64,000 bases of DNA from Staphylococcus xylosus (GTDB lineage: Bacteria > Bacillota > Bacilli > Staphylococcales > Staphylococcaceae): the NCBI RefSeq assembly GCF_002732165.1, contig NZ_MRZO01000006.1, positions 1 through 64,000 of the forward strand, written 5' to 3'. Each line of letters opens with the position of its first letter. The stretch's first letter is position 1. Positions 44,489 to 54,884 of the stretch are shown here, piece after piece. A model generated the notes under the pieces. That model did not search any database. It was not told where the DNA came from and saw only the letters and a list, made by a program, of their open reading frames with translations. The position numbers were made by a program, and so were the translations under genes.

Positions 44489-44863
44489 TTAAATTGAAAA
44501 TGATATGACAATTGTGAGTATTAAATAAAATAAATTAAAACTAAATGCAATCTTTACCCATGAAGATACAAAATAGTCATCCTTTTTAACTTGTTTAGGT
44601 TTAAAAAATTCATCATTTTCCATGGTATCTTTGTGTTTTTTACTAGAAAGTTGATATTTTAATCGCCTAAAGCCATAACTCGTAGGATCGAAAATACCTT
44701 CTTGCACAATAATAATAATAAAAAAGAATATAGTTAACGAAATCGATATATAGAAGAAAATATTAATGAAGTATATCAAAGTATGCGAAACAAAAAACCA
44801 AAATAGCAAAGATAGAATTGGTGTTAAAAGCGCCCAACCTAATATAGAAGTTATGTTTTTCAT
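44489..44863 (-). CDS. DUF3899-family membrane protein
   Basis: 124 residues with three hydrophobic helices (residues about 8-30, 33-55 and 103-123) around a charged loop containing QEGIFDPTSYGFRRLKYQ, the conserved DUF3899 segment. Function is unknown. AAAGGAGA precedes the ATG. It lies divergent from and next to the opp operon, as in other staphylococci, which suggests association but proves nothing. Confidence 0.75.
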   Translation of the reverse strand: MKNITSILGWALLTPILSLLFWFFVSHTLIYFINIFFYISISLTIFFFIIIIVQEGIFDPTSYGFRRLKYQLSSKKHKDTMENDEFFKPKQVKKDDYFVSSWVKIAFSFNLFYLILTIVISFSI

Positions 44864-45014
44864 TATTTTGTCTCCTTTAATTAATAAATTTATTGTAACT
44901 TAAAATTACTTGGAAATGAATAATAATTGATGGAATTTCTTTTATAACAATACTTATAAGATTTATAAAATTATTTAAAAAATGATTACTTTAATAATGT
45001 AAAGTAAAACAATG

Positions 45015-45043
45015 TTGATTAAAATATGAACTAAAAGTATAAT
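45015..45043 (+). promoter_or_regulatory. Sigma-A promoter of the opp operon
   Basis: TTGATT (45015-45020), 17-base spacer, TATAAT (45038-45043), about 65 bases before the oppB ATG. Confidence 0.75.
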
Positions 45044-45051
45044 GTTATTAA

Positions 45052-45066
45052 ATATTTCTGAATATT
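45052..45066 (+). promoter_or_regulatory. CodY-box-like site at the opp transcription start
   Basis: ATATTTCTGAATATT matches the CodY motif AATTTTCWGAAAATT at 12 of 15 positions and lies just past the -10. A weaker copy (10 of 15) overlaps 45079-45093. CodY control of the orthologous opp operon in S. aureus makes this plausible. Confidence 0.55.
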
Positions 45067-45107
45067 TTGAAGGGAATGTTTATTCTGAAATTAAAGGGGG
45101 ATAAAAT

Positions 45108-46034
45108 ATGCTTAAGTATATTATGAAGCGTTTAGGGTATATGATTTTGTCATTATTCATAATCATAACGATCACGTTTTTCTTAATGAAGTTAATGCCA
45201 GGTTCGCCATTTAATGATGAAAAATTAAATGAAGAGCAGAAACAAATTTTAAATGAAAAATATGGTCTGAATGATCCGGTACCTGTACAGTATGCCAGTT
45301 ATTTAAAGAATGTTGTTACGGGGGACTTTGGTAATTCATTCCAATATGACAATCAACCTGTTTGGGACTTAATAAAACCGAGGTTATTACCGTCGTTCGA
45401 GATGGGGATGACAGCGATGGTTATCGGTGTAATACTAGGTTTGATTTTGGGGGTCATAGCAGCAGTGCGGCAAAACACCTGGGTGGATTATTCTGCAACA
45501 GTGATTTCGGTTATTGCGGTTTCAGTACCATCATTTGTATTAGCAGTATTATTGCAGTATGTCTTTTCGGTAAGACTACAATGGTTTCCTGTTGCGGGTT
45601 GGGAAGGGCTATCAACAGCAGTGTTACCTTCACTAGCTTTATCTGCAGCAGTACTGGCAACCGTGGCTAGATACATAAGAGCGGAAATGATTGAAGTATT
45701 AAGTTCAGATTATATCTTGTTAGCACGTGCCAAAGGTAATTCAACAATGAGAGTGCTATTTGGGCATGCATTAAGGAATGCATTAATTCCAGTTATAACA
45801 ATTATTGTGCCTATGTTAGCGAGTATTCTGACAGGTACATTAACAATTGAAAATATCTTTGGTGTGCCTGGTTTAGGGGACCAATTCGTTAGATCAATAA
45901 CAACAAATGATTTCCCAGTTATCATGGCAACGACGATTTTATTCAGTACACTATTTATTGTTTCCATTTTCCTTGTAGACATATTATATGGTGTTATTGA
46001 TCCACGTATACGTGTACAAGGGGGTAAAAAATAA
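45108..46034 (+). CDS. oppB: Oligopeptide ABC transporter permease OppB
   Basis: 308 residues, six membrane helices, with the binding-protein-dependent permease EAA loop around LLARAKGNSTMRVLFGHALRNAL. It forms the membrane channel together with OppC. AAAGGGGGAT precedes the ATG. First gene of oppBCDFA, the arrangement known as Opp3 in S. aureus, the main peptide importer for growth on peptides as nitrogen source. Confidence 0.94.
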   Translation: MLKYIMKRLGYMILSLFIIITITFFLMKLMPGSPFNDEKLNEEQKQILNEKYGLNDPVPVQYASYLKNVVTGDFGNSFQYDNQPVWDLIKPRLLPSFEMGMTAMVIGVILGLILGVIAAVRQNTWVDYSATVISVIAVSVPSFVLAVLLQYVFSVRLQWFPVAGWEGLSTAVLPSLALSAAVLATVARYIRAEMIEVLSSDYILLARAKGNSTMRVLFGHALRNALIPVITIIVPMLASILTGTLTIENIFGVPGLGDQFVRSITTNDFPVIMATTILFSTLFIVSIFLVDILYGVIDPRIRVQGGKK

Positions 46035-47101
46035 TGGCTGATAAAAGAGATGAAAAATTAAATGATGATCATTCAAATGCAGTGATGACTACTACCTCTG
46101 AAGCTATTCCAGCATCCGATTTTATTAGAAGTAACAATGATATTGAAAAAGAACCTGAAATGCAAAGAGAGAGTAAAAACTTTTGGCAAGATGCATGGAC
46201 ACAATTGAAACGCAATAAACTCGCAGTAGTAGGGATGATTGGTTTGATTTTTATTGTGTTATTAGCGTTAATAGGGCCACTGCTAAGTTCACATGATTAT
46301 GCTGAACAAGATGTTGAGCGTCGTAATCTACCGGCTAAGATACCAGTGCTAGACCAAATTTCATTCTTACCATTTGATGGTGAGGGTGCACAAGGCGTTG
46401 ATGCTTATAAAGAAGCTGGAGTTAAAGAGAACTTCTGGTTCGGTACAGACCAATTAGGTAGAGATTTATGGTCAAGAACTTGGCAAGGTGCCCAAGTATC
46501 ATTATTTATTGGCGTTGTCGCTGCTTTACTAGATATATTTATAGGCGTCATATACGGAGCTATATCAGGATTCTTTGGGGGACGAATAGATAATGTTATG
46601 CAACGTATAATAGAAGTTGTTGCTTCTATTCCAACACTTATCGTTGTGATTTTATTTGTGCTGATCTTTGAACCATCTATTTGGACGATTATTTTAGCGA
46701 TGGCTATTACTGGATGGATTGGTATGAGTCGTGTCGTGCGTGGAGAATTTTTAAAGTTGAAAAACCAAGAATTTGTATTGGCCTCAAAAACATTAGGTGC
46801 ATCAAAATTTAAACTGATTTTCAAACATATTTTACCTAACACGTTAGGTGTTATTGTAGTCACTTCAATGTTTACAGTGCCTAACGCAATATTCTTTGAA
46901 GCATTTTTAAGCTTTATTGGTATTGGAGTACCTGCACCAAGAACATCATTGGGCTCCTTGGTAAATGAAGGAAGAGCTATGTTGCTCATCCACCCGCATG
47001 AATTATTTATACCAGCGTTAGTATTGAGTTTACTAATCTTATTCTTCTATCTATTTAGTGATGGATTACGTGATGCATTTGATCCGAAAATGCGTAGATA
47101 A
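46034..47101 (+). CDS. oppC: Oligopeptide ABC transporter permease OppC
   Basis: 355 residues. A hydrophilic N-terminal tail of about 60 residues is followed by six helices; the EAA loop is in EFVLASKTLGASKFKLIFKHILPN. A long insert after the first helix (residues about 85-135, with GAQGVDAYKEAG) is typical of staphylococcal OppC. Its ATG overlaps the oppB stop by one base. Confidence 0.94.
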   Translation: MADKRDEKLNDDHSNAVMTTTSEAIPASDFIRSNNDIEKEPEMQRESKNFWQDAWTQLKRNKLAVVGMIGLIFIVLLALIGPLLSSHDYAEQDVERRNLPAKIPVLDQISFLPFDGEGAQGVDAYKEAGVKENFWFGTDQLGRDLWSRTWQGAQVSLFIGVVAALLDIFIGVIYGAISGFFGGRIDNVMQRIIEVVASIPTLIVVILFVLIFEPSIWTIILAMAITGWIGMSRVVRGEFLKLKNQEFVLASKTLGASKFKLIFKHILPNTLGVIVVTSMFTVPNAIFFEAFLSFIGIGVPAPRTSLGSLVNEGRAMLLIHPHELFIPALVLSLLILFFYLFSDGLRDAFDPKMRR

Positions 47102-47119
47102 TAAAAGGAGGCAACAGAT

Positions 47120-48202
47120 ATGTCAGAAAGAATATTAGAAGTTAGTGATTTGCATGTTTCCTTTGATATCGACGCAGGGGAAGTACAAGCGGTAAGAGGC
47201 GTTGACTTTGTTATCGATAAAGGAGAGACATTAGCAATTGTTGGTGAATCTGGTTCGGGTAAATCAGTGACAACAAAAGCTATTACGAAATTATTCCAAG
47301 GTGACAGCGGAAGAATTAAAAAAGGGCAAATTAATTTCTTAGGTGAAGATTTAGCGAAAAAATCAGAACAGGAATTGATTAAATTACGTGGTAAAGATAT
47401 TTCAATGATTTTCCAAGATCCAATGACATCGTTAAATCCAACAATGAAAATTGGAAAACAGGTAATGGAACCGCTAATTAAACATAAAAATTATAATAAA
47501 GCAAACGCTAAAAAAAGAGCGCTTGAAATTCTAAATCTAGTTGGTTTACCAAATGCTGAAAAACGATTTAATGCGTATCCCCATCAATTTTCAGGTGGAC
47601 AAAGACAAAGAATCGTTATAGCAACGGCACTCGCATGTGAACCGAAAGTGCTTATTGCAGATGAGCCTACCACTGCACTGGATGTGACAATGCAAGCGCA
47701 AATATTAGAGCTTATGAAAGAGCTTCAACATAAAATCAGTACGTCTATCATATTTATTACACATGATTTAGGTGTTGTAGCAAACATAGCGGATAGAGTT
47801 GCTGTAATGTATGGCGGTCAAATGGTAGAAACAGGTGATGTAGATGAAATATTCTATGATCCAAAACATCCATATACTTGGGGCTTACTTTCTTCAATGC
47901 CAGACTTAACAACTGGCACTGAGACAGAATTGCTAGCGATCCCTGGTACACCACCTGATTTGTTACATCCGCCAAAAGGTGATGCGTTTGCGGATCGTAG
48001 CCAATTTGCTTTAGATATTGATTTTAAGACACCACCACCGTGGTATCAAGTATCGCCAACACATTTTGTGAAATCATGGTTGCTGGACGATCGTGCACCT
48101 AGCGTAGAACCACCCGAAATGGTTAAAAAACGTTTGCGTAATATGCCAAATAACTTTGATAAACCACAACAGGTAGAAAGGGTGTCTTTCAATGGAGAAT
48201 AG
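47120..48202 (+). CDS. oppD: Oligopeptide ABC transporter ATP-binding protein OppD
   Basis: 360 residues. Walker A GESGSGKS, signature FSGGQRQRIVIA, Walker B VLIADEPTTALD and switch H in FITHDLG are all intact; the C-terminal oligopeptide extension follows. It energises peptide uptake as a pair with OppF. An AAAGGAGG site precedes the ATG. It ends in an 11-base overlap with oppF. Confidence 0.95.
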   Translation: MSERILEVSDLHVSFDIDAGEVQAVRGVDFVIDKGETLAIVGESGSGKSVTTKAITKLFQGDSGRIKKGQINFLGEDLAKKSEQELIKLRGKDISMIFQDPMTSLNPTMKIGKQVMEPLIKHKNYNKANAKKRALEILNLVGLPNAEKRFNAYPHQFSGGQRQRIVIATALACEPKVLIADEPTTALDVTMQAQILELMKELQHKISTSIIFITHDLGVVANIADRVAVMYGGQMVETGDVDEIFYDPKHPYTWGLLSSMPDLTTGTETELLAIPGTPPDLLHPPKGDAFADRSQFALDIDFKTPPPWYQVSPTHFVKSWLLDDRAPSVEPPEMVKKRLRNMPNNFDKPQQVERVSFNGE

Positions 48203-49136
48203 TAATGAGTTATTATTGCAAGTGAAAAATTTAAAACAATATTTTAACGAAGGTAAAAGAAACGAAGTTAGAGCTATTGAAAACATTTCTTTTGATATTT
48301 ATAAAGGTGAAACATTTGGACTTGTTGGTGAATCAGGATGTGGAAAGTCAACGACAGGAAAAGCAATTATTAAATTAAACGAAATATCGGATGGCGAGAT
48401 TTTATATGAAGGCGTGGATATCCAAAAAATTAAAAATCGTAAAGATTCTTTGAAATTCAATAAAAAGATTCAAATGATTTTCCAAGATCCTTATGCTTCT
48501 TTAAACCCAAGACTTAAGGTAATGGATATCATAGCTGAAGGTATTGATATACACAAACTTTCAACAGGGGTAAAAGACCGAAAAAGACGTGTTTATGATT
48601 TGTTAGAAACTGTTGGTTTAAGCAAAGAGCATGCCAATCGTTATCCTCATGAATTCTCAGGTGGTCAACGCCAACGTATCGGGATTGCAAGAGCACTAGC
48701 AGTTGAGCCTGAGTTTATTATTGCTGATGAACCTATTTCGGCGTTAGACGTCTCAATACAAGCACAAGTCGTTAATCTATTATTAAAATTACAGAGAGAG
48801 CGTGGCATAACGTTTTTATTTATTGCTCATGATCTATCAATGGTTAAATACATTTCGGACAGAATTGCGGTTATGCATTTTGGTAAAATTGTAGAAATAG
48901 GTAGTGCGGATGAAATATACAATCACCCAATGCATCCCTATACGAAGTCATTACTTTCTGCTGTACCTCAGCCTGACCCTGAAAGTGAAAGAGTTAGAAA
49001 AAGAACTCAATTTAAAGAGGATGACACTAAGAATAATCAACGCTCATTACATGAAATTAGAGCGAATCATTATGTATTTACTACAGATGAAGAAGCTGAA
49101 GAATTAAAATCTCAAACACATGAGGCTTCTGTTTAA
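48192..49136 (+). CDS. oppF: Oligopeptide ABC transporter ATP-binding protein OppF
   Basis: 314 residues. Walker A GESGCGKS, signature FSGGQRQRIGIA, Walker B FIIADEPISALD and switch FIAHDLS are intact. It is the second ATPase of the importer. The ATG overlaps oppD by 11 bases and follows AAAGGGTG. Confidence 0.95.
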   Translation: MENSNELLLQVKNLKQYFNEGKRNEVRAIENISFDIYKGETFGLVGESGCGKSTTGKAIIKLNEISDGEILYEGVDIQKIKNRKDSLKFNKKIQMIFQDPYASLNPRLKVMDIIAEGIDIHKLSTGVKDRKRRVYDLLETVGLSKEHANRYPHEFSGGQRQRIGIARALAVEPEFIIADEPISALDVSIQAQVVNLLLKLQRERGITFLFIAHDLSMVKYISDRIAVMHFGKIVEIGSADEIYNHPMHPYTKSLLSAVPQPDPESERVRKRTQFKEDDTKNNQRSLHEIRANHYVFTTDEEAEELKSQTHEASV

Positions 49137-49156
49137 CAGGGAAAGGGGGGCAAATG

Positions 49157-50812
49157 ATGAAAAAATTTAAGTTTTTAATTATTTTAGTAGCGCTATCCGT
49201 TGTGTTAGCGGGTTGTGGCAATGCTGAAGGAATTTATTCTGATAAAGGAGATGTATTTAGAAAAGTGATACCACAAGATATTTCTTCTTTAGATACGGCC
49301 TTAGCTACTGATACCGTTTCATTTGATATATATAACCAGGTATATGAAGGATTATATACCTTAGATAAAAATGATAAAGCGAAACCAGGTGTGGCAAAAG
49401 CTATGCCAAAAGAAAGTAATGGTGGTAAAACCTTAACGATTGATTTGCGTAAAGATGCAAAATGGTCTAATGGTGATCCAGTTACAGCGCATGATTTTGA
49501 ATATGCGTGGAAACGTGTCGTTAATCCTGACACAGCATCTGAATATGCTTATATTATGTATGATTTAAAAAATGCTGAAGCAATAAATATGGGCAAAAAG
49601 GACGTAGATGAGCTAGGGGTTAAAGCGGTTGATGACCATACCTTAAAAGTAGAATTAACAAAACCTATACCATATATGAATGAGATGCTAGCCTTTGCAA
49701 CGTTTATGCCACAAAATGAAAAAGCTGTAAAGAAAGCTGGACAACAATATGGTACTACAGCTGATAAAACAGTGTATAATGGGCCATTTAAAATAAAAGA
49801 TTGGAAAGTTGAAGATAAAATACAGCTTGTGAAAAATGATGATTATTGGGATAAAAAGGCAGTGAATTTAGATCGTGTAAATTACAAAGTGTTGAAAGAT
49901 CAGCAAGCAGGGGCGTCATTATATGACACAGGTTCTGTAGATGATACAGTAATAACTGCCGATCAAGTTGATAAATATGCAGACAATCCGGGATTAAAGA
50001 AACGTTTATTAGCAAGTACATTTTATATTAAGTTAAATCGAGACAATGTGCCGGAATTTAAAAACAAAGACTTAAGATTAGCAATTTCTCAAGCAATTAA
50101 TAAAGAGGGCTATGTAAATTCAGTTAAAAATGACGGTTCAGAAGCTACAGATGGCTTTACATCTAAACTAACAGCTAAATCACCAGATGGTAAGGATTTT
50201 ACCGAATCAATTGATTCGCCATTAACATATAATCCTAAAGCAGCAAAACAACATTTAGAGAAAGCAAAAAAAGATTTAGGCATTAAAGAATTAACATTTA
50301 CAATGAACACGGAAGATACTCCAAGTTCAAAAATTTCAGCAGAGTTTATTAAATCTCAAATTGAAACTAATTTGCCAGGAGTTACAATGAATATTAAACA
50401 ATTACCGTTTAAACAAAGAGTGAACCAAGAACATTCGGAAACATTTGAAGCATCATTATCTGGTTGGGGACCAGATTACCCAGATCCATTAACGTTCTTG
50501 AATATTATGACTACAGGTAATCCATCTAATAATACAGGATGGGGTAATAAAGAATTCGATAAATTAGTTAAAGATGCTAATGGCAAATTATTGAAGAAAC
50601 CTGAAGAACGAAATGCAGCAATGAAGAAAGCAGAAGAGTTATTGCTAGCAGAAGCCCCAGTTGCACCAGTTTATCAAAAAGGGGAAGCGCATTTAACTAA
50701 CCCTCAAGTTAAAGGTTTGGTATATCATCAAATTGGTGGAGACACGACATTAAAACATGTGAAAATTGATAAGAGTATCGACCCTAAAACTGGTAAAAAG
50801 AAAGAAAAGTAA
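49157..50812 (+). CDS. oppA: Oligopeptide-binding lipoprotein OppA
   Basis: 551 residues. A lipoprotein signal with lipobox LAGC puts the lipidated cysteine at C20. The SBP family 5 domain follows (LDTALATDTVSFDIYNQVYEGL, ATFMPQNEK, ASLSGWGPDYPDP). It captures peptides outside the membrane for OppBCDF. Two adjacent ATG codons (49154, 49157) are possible; the second has the better spacing from AGGGGGG. Last gene of the operon, with a strong terminator after it. Confidence 0.94.
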   Translation: MKKFKFLIILVALSVVLAGCGNAEGIYSDKGDVFRKVIPQDISSLDTALATDTVSFDIYNQVYEGLYTLDKNDKAKPGVAKAMPKESNGGKTLTIDLRKDAKWSNGDPVTAHDFEYAWKRVVNPDTASEYAYIMYDLKNAEAINMGKKDVDELGVKAVDDHTLKVELTKPIPYMNEMLAFATFMPQNEKAVKKAGQQYGTTADKTVYNGPFKIKDWKVEDKIQLVKNDDYWDKKAVNLDRVNYKVLKDQQAGASLYDTGSVDDTVITADQVDKYADNPGLKKRLLASTFYIKLNRDNVPEFKNKDLRLAISQAINKEGYVNSVKNDGSEATDGFTSKLTAKSPDGKDFTESIDSPLTYNPKAAKQHLEKAKKDLGIKELTFTMNTEDTPSSKISAEFIKSQIETNLPGVTMNIKQLPFKQRVNQEHSETFEASLSGWGPDYPDPLTFLNIMTTGNPSNNTGWGNKEFDKLVKDANGKLLKKPEERNAAMKKAEELLLAEAPVAPVYQKGEAHLTNPQVKGLVYHQIGGDTTLKHVKIDKSIDPKTGKKKEK

Positions 50813-50817
50813 GTATT

Positions 50818-50854
50818 AAAAAAGGAGAATCCGACGTATTGGATTCTCCTTTTT
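50818..50854. terminator. Bidirectional terminator between oppA and trpS
   Basis: A perfect 13-bp stem (50820-50832 with 50841-50853). There is a T-tract on both strands, so it can serve opp and the convergent trpS. Confidence 0.85.
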
Positions 50855-50881
50855 ATGTTGTGGAAATTTCAAGCTCGGTAC

Positions 50882-51895
<1,014 letters not shown>

Positions 51896-51918
51896 TTAAT
51901 TTAATACACAATACGTAT

Positions 51919-51946
51919 ATTATAACAGTATTTCAATCATTTGTAA
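51919..51946 (-). promoter_or_regulatory. trpS promoter
   Basis: On the minus strand TTACAA (51941-51946), a 16-base spacer and TATAAT (51919-51924), about 50 bases before the ATG. Confidence 0.65.
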
Positions 51947-52041
51947 GTTATGTTAAACTACATGTACATCAATATTTCTAGTTGAATTTATTGAGAAATA
52001 CTTTTATTTTAAATTTTTTGAAAAAAATTAGAGAATTCTCA

Positions 52042-52067
52042 TTTAATTTTAATGTTGAAAGGGTATA
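52042..52067 (+). promoter_or_regulatory. Candidate sigma-B promoter of spx
   Basis: ATTTAA (52042-52047), 14-base spacer, GGGTAT (52062-52067) matches the sigma-B consensus GTTTAA-N12-15-GGGTAT at 11 of 12 positions. The overlapping TATACT (52065-52070) could serve as a sigma-A -10. A TGAAAG/CTTTCA dyad (52057-52074) covers the same bases. Confidence 0.5.
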
Positions 52068-52175
52068 CTTTCATTGTAAGGTTAAGGAAGGCGAAGAAAA
52101 CTATAAAGTTTCCTAATCATATAAATATTGAAATCAAATGAATTTACATTCATGAAAAATAGGAGAGTGAGATGT

Positions 52176-52571
52176 ATGGTAACATTATTTACTTCACCAA
52201 GTTGCACATCTTGCCGTAAAGCGAAAGCATGGTTACAAGAACATGACATTCCGTATACGGAGCGTAACATTTTTTCAGAACACTTAACAATTGACGAAAT
52301 CAAACAAATTTTAAAAATGACTGAAGACGGTACTGATGAAATTATATCTACACGTTCTAAAACTTATCAAAAATTAAACGTAGATATTGATGCGTTACCA
52401 CTTCAAGATTTATATTCAATTATTCAAGATAACCCTGGTTTATTACGTCGTCCAATCATTTTAGACGAAAAACGTCTACAAGTTGGTTATAACGAAGATG
52501 AAATCAGACGTTTCTTACCTAGAAAAGTTCGTACGTTCCAATTGCAAGAAGCGCAACGTATGGTTGACTAA
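52176..52571 (+). CDS. spxA: Spx redox-sensing transcription regulator
   Basis: 131 residues, the exact Spx length. The N-terminal redox switch CTSC (C10, C13) and the ArsC-like fold are intact, with [27 protein letters not shown] at the C-terminal half. Spx binds the RNA polymerase alpha C-terminal domain and turns on thiol-stress genes. It is normally degraded by ClpXP with the adaptor YjbH, encoded 5 kb away here. The frame is open to 52128, but GGAGAGTGAG and the length fix the ATG at 52176. Confidence 0.95.
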   Translation: MVTLFTSPSCTSCRKAKAWLQEHDIPYTERNIFSEHLTIDEIKQILKMTEDGTDEIISTRSKTYQKLNVDIDALPLQDLYSIIQDNPGLLRRPIILDEKRLQVGYNEDEIRRFLPRKVRTFQLQEAQRMVD

Positions 52572-52601
52572 GACAAATTACAAGTGAAATAAATAAATCG
52601 T

Positions 52602-52643
52602 AAACCATAAAGTAATGAATTGAAAAATTGCTTTATGGTTTTA
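52602..52643 (+). terminator. Terminator of spxA
   Basis: AAACCATAAAG (52602-52612) pairs perfectly with 52631-52641, followed by TTTATT. Confidence 0.75.
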
Positions 52644-52649
52644 TTATAT

Positions 52650-52773
52650 TCAACATAACAAAAACTCATGGGCTTTGGTCAAACAAAAAGGTTGTCTGAC
52701 TGAAAAAATCGATTTAATATAGAGTTAAGTTAGTTTTGAAGCAGCACGCTTGAATGGTTAGTGCTGTTTTTTT
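52650..52773 (+). ncRNA. Possible small RNA between two terminators (spx-mecA gap)
   Basis: Between the spx terminator and mecA lies a second complete terminator: CAGCAC/GTGCTG (52742-52747 with 52761-52766), extended by A-T and G-T pairs and followed by seven T. A further hairpin (52678-52686 with 52692-52700, one mismatch) precedes it. No reading frame is present. It may be a short independent RNA or only a back-up terminator; no clear promoter is seen. Confidence 0.3.
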
Positions 52774-52910
52774 GGCTAATATAAGGGTATGTGTTAATAT
52801 AAGGTACTAATTGGAATTTAGTGAAATTTAATCAAACAAATCAATTGTAATTATTGCTATGTTCTAATACAATATGATTACTATTCATCGACTGTAAGGA
52901 GTGAGATGAT

Positions 52911-53627
52911 ATGAGAATAGAGCGCGTTGACGATACTACCGTTAAATTATTTATAACATATAGTGATATTGAAGCAAGAGGTTTTAAACGTGAAGATTTG
53001 TGGACTAATCGCAAACGTGGAGAAGAATTCTTTTGGAATATGATGGAAGAAATCAATGAAGAAGAAGATTTTGTTGTTGAAGGCCCGTTATGGATTCAAG
53101 TACACGCTTTTGAAAAAGGTGTTGAGGTAACGATATCTAAATCTAAAAATGAAGATTTAATTAACATGTCAGATGAAGATAATGAACAACTTGATTATCA
53201 AGTGAACGATTTATTATCACAGACGTTTGATCAAGATGATAGTTTAGAAGATTTATTTGAGCAACGTCAACAACAGAAAGAAAGTAACCATAGCCAAGAA
53301 CGAAATGACCATAAACAGCAAAATACACGTACTGTTATTGTTAAATTTAGTGATTTAGAAGAAGTAATCGACTATGCACATCACAACGATCAAGTGACAG
53401 ATGCATTTGAAGATTTATTATATAGTCTTAACAATATTTATTATTATGCTGTGCATTTTGACGAAAATGTAGATCAAGAAACAATTAATGATAGTTATAG
53501 TCAATTACTTGAGTTCGCATATCCTACTGATAAATCTGAAGTATATTTAAATGACTATGCTAAAATAATCATGAGCCATAATGTCGCGTCACAAGTGCGT
53601 CGTTATTTCCCAAACACTGTAGAATAA
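52911..53627 (+). CDS. mecA: MecA adaptor protein for ClpC
   Basis: 238 residues. The N-terminal domain (MRIERVDDTTVKLFITYSDIEARGF) binds substrates and the C-terminal domain (IVKFSDLEEVIDYA to RRYFPN) binds ClpC, joined by an acidic, Gln-rich linker. In B. subtilis it targets ComK to ClpCP. It is unrelated to the methicillin-resistance gene of the same name. AAGGAGTGAG precedes the ATG. It lies between spxA and coiA. Confidence 0.93.
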   Translation: MRIERVDDTTVKLFITYSDIEARGFKREDLWTNRKRGEEFFWNMMEEINEEEDFVVEGPLWIQVHAFEKGVEVTISKSKNEDLINMSDEDNEQLDYQVNDLLSQTFDQDDSLEDLFEQRQQQKESNHSQERNDHKQQNTRTVIVKFSDLEEVIDYAHHNDQVTDAFEDLLYSLNNIYYYAVHFDENVDQETINDSYSQLLEFAYPTDKSEVYLNDYAKIIMSHNVASQVRRYFPNTVE

Positions 53628-53716
53628 TTAATATGAATAAAATAAATTGAATGATATAACCATTTCTAGAATTGATTTGCAATTTATAGTAAGGGTTATG
53701 TTTTTGAAAAAGATTT

Positions 53717-53751
53717 AAAGCCGACAAAGTATAGACTTTGTCGGCTTTTTT
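53717..53751 (+). terminator. Terminator of mecA
   Basis: A perfect 14-bp stem (53717-53730 with 53735-53748) ending in six T. Confidence 0.87.
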
Positions 53752-53832
53752 ATATCAGGTAAGAGGAATTTATAATTTTGCTAAAGTAATTTATGAAAGA
53801 TTACCGTGTATATTAAATGAGGTGATTAAGAC

Positions 53833-54831
53833 ATGTTGTATGCTAAAGATTGCAAAGGGAAATTAATAACTGCGTATAACGCTAATAAATATTGTGCTTA
53901 TAAGTGTCCACATTGTCAAAATACAGTCATTCTAAAAAAAGGATCAATAAAAACATCGCATTTTGCTCATGCTCACAGAGATTCAAACTTTTGTAACAAA
54001 GGCGAAACTTATGAACATTATATGTTTAAACATGAGTTGGCACAGCAGTTAAATAAATTAGATTATCACGTCACAATTGAACCTTATATATCGCAGTGCT
54101 ACCAATATCCTGATTTAATCATTAATAATAAATTTGCGATTGAAATACAATTTTCAAATATAACTATAGATAATATAAAAAAACGAAGTAATGGATTAGC
54201 TAATATTGGTTTTGACGTTATTTGGATTATCGGTAAGTTGAAATATAACCAAAGAACAAAAATTTTATTTTTAAATAAGTGTGAACGTACTTATATTAAT
54301 TTGAAGAAAAGACAACTCTTTTCATGGCATAGTGACACATCTATATTATATAGATATAAAATAATACAATTTATTGGTGGAAATCGTTACATAGCGATTA
54401 GGGAACAAATTTCGTACAAACAATTTACATATTATTTTATTAATAGTGACTCTGCGAAGTTACCATGTCATTTTAAATTAACGAAGTCTACTATAAAACA
54501 ATATATCAAGAATTGTAGGCGTCAAGGCACTGTTCATGAGCCTAGTTTAAGTGTCATTTATAATTTACAACTAGAGGAATCATGGGTTTGTGAAAATCTA
54601 GGTATGGTATATCCAGAACAAATATTCATACAATCACATCCTATTTATTGGCAATTGCAATTGTTGAATATGATAAATAAAAATAAGATTAATAAAAGGG
54701 TATTTTTAGATATTATTAGATATAATCATTTTTATAATTATGATGTTAATAGTCCAGTAATAGTTCAAGCAATTATCCGCAAGTTTCAAAAATCATGTCA
54801 AAATATTGGGTATAATAACGTGCAAAATTGA
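53833..54831 (+). CDS. coiA: Competence protein CoiA family
   Basis: 332 residues. An N-terminal zinc-finger-like pair (CPHC, then HFAHAH) is followed by a PD-(D/E)xK-type nuclease core: YEHYMFKHELAQQL, YPDLIINNKFAIEIQFS. In transformable firmicutes CoiA promotes recombination of incoming DNA. Staphylococci keep it although natural competence is limited. The ATG follows GAGGTGATTAAG. pepF follows after 53 bases without an obvious terminator. Confidence 0.85.
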   Translation: MLYAKDCKGKLITAYNANKYCAYKCPHCQNTVILKKGSIKTSHFAHAHRDSNFCNKGETYEHYMFKHELAQQLNKLDYHVTIEPYISQCYQYPDLIINNKFAIEIQFSNITIDNIKKRSNGLANIGFDVIWIIGKLKYNQRTKILFLNKCERTYINLKKRQLFSWHSDTSILYRYKIIQFIGGNRYIAIREQISYKQFTYYFINSDSAKLPCHFKLTKSTIKQYIKNCRRQGTVHEPSLSVIYNLQLEESWVCENLGMVYPEQIFIQSHPIYWQLQLLNMINKNKINKRVFLDIIRYNHFYNYDVNSPVIVQAIIRKFQKSCQNIGYNNVQN

Positions 54832-54884
54832 GCCTTACATGAGAAAATTATAGTATTGAATTTAATAGGAGGTTTACTAAAATT

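Noticed and set aside
46405..46989. 194-codon minus-strand frame inside oppC
   Set aside because: Opposite-strand shadow of a complete OppC gene in a coherent operon.
52911..53627. mecA as methicillin resistance gene
   Set aside because: The protein is the 238-residue ClpC adaptor; it has no penicillin-binding domain and no SCCmec genes are near.
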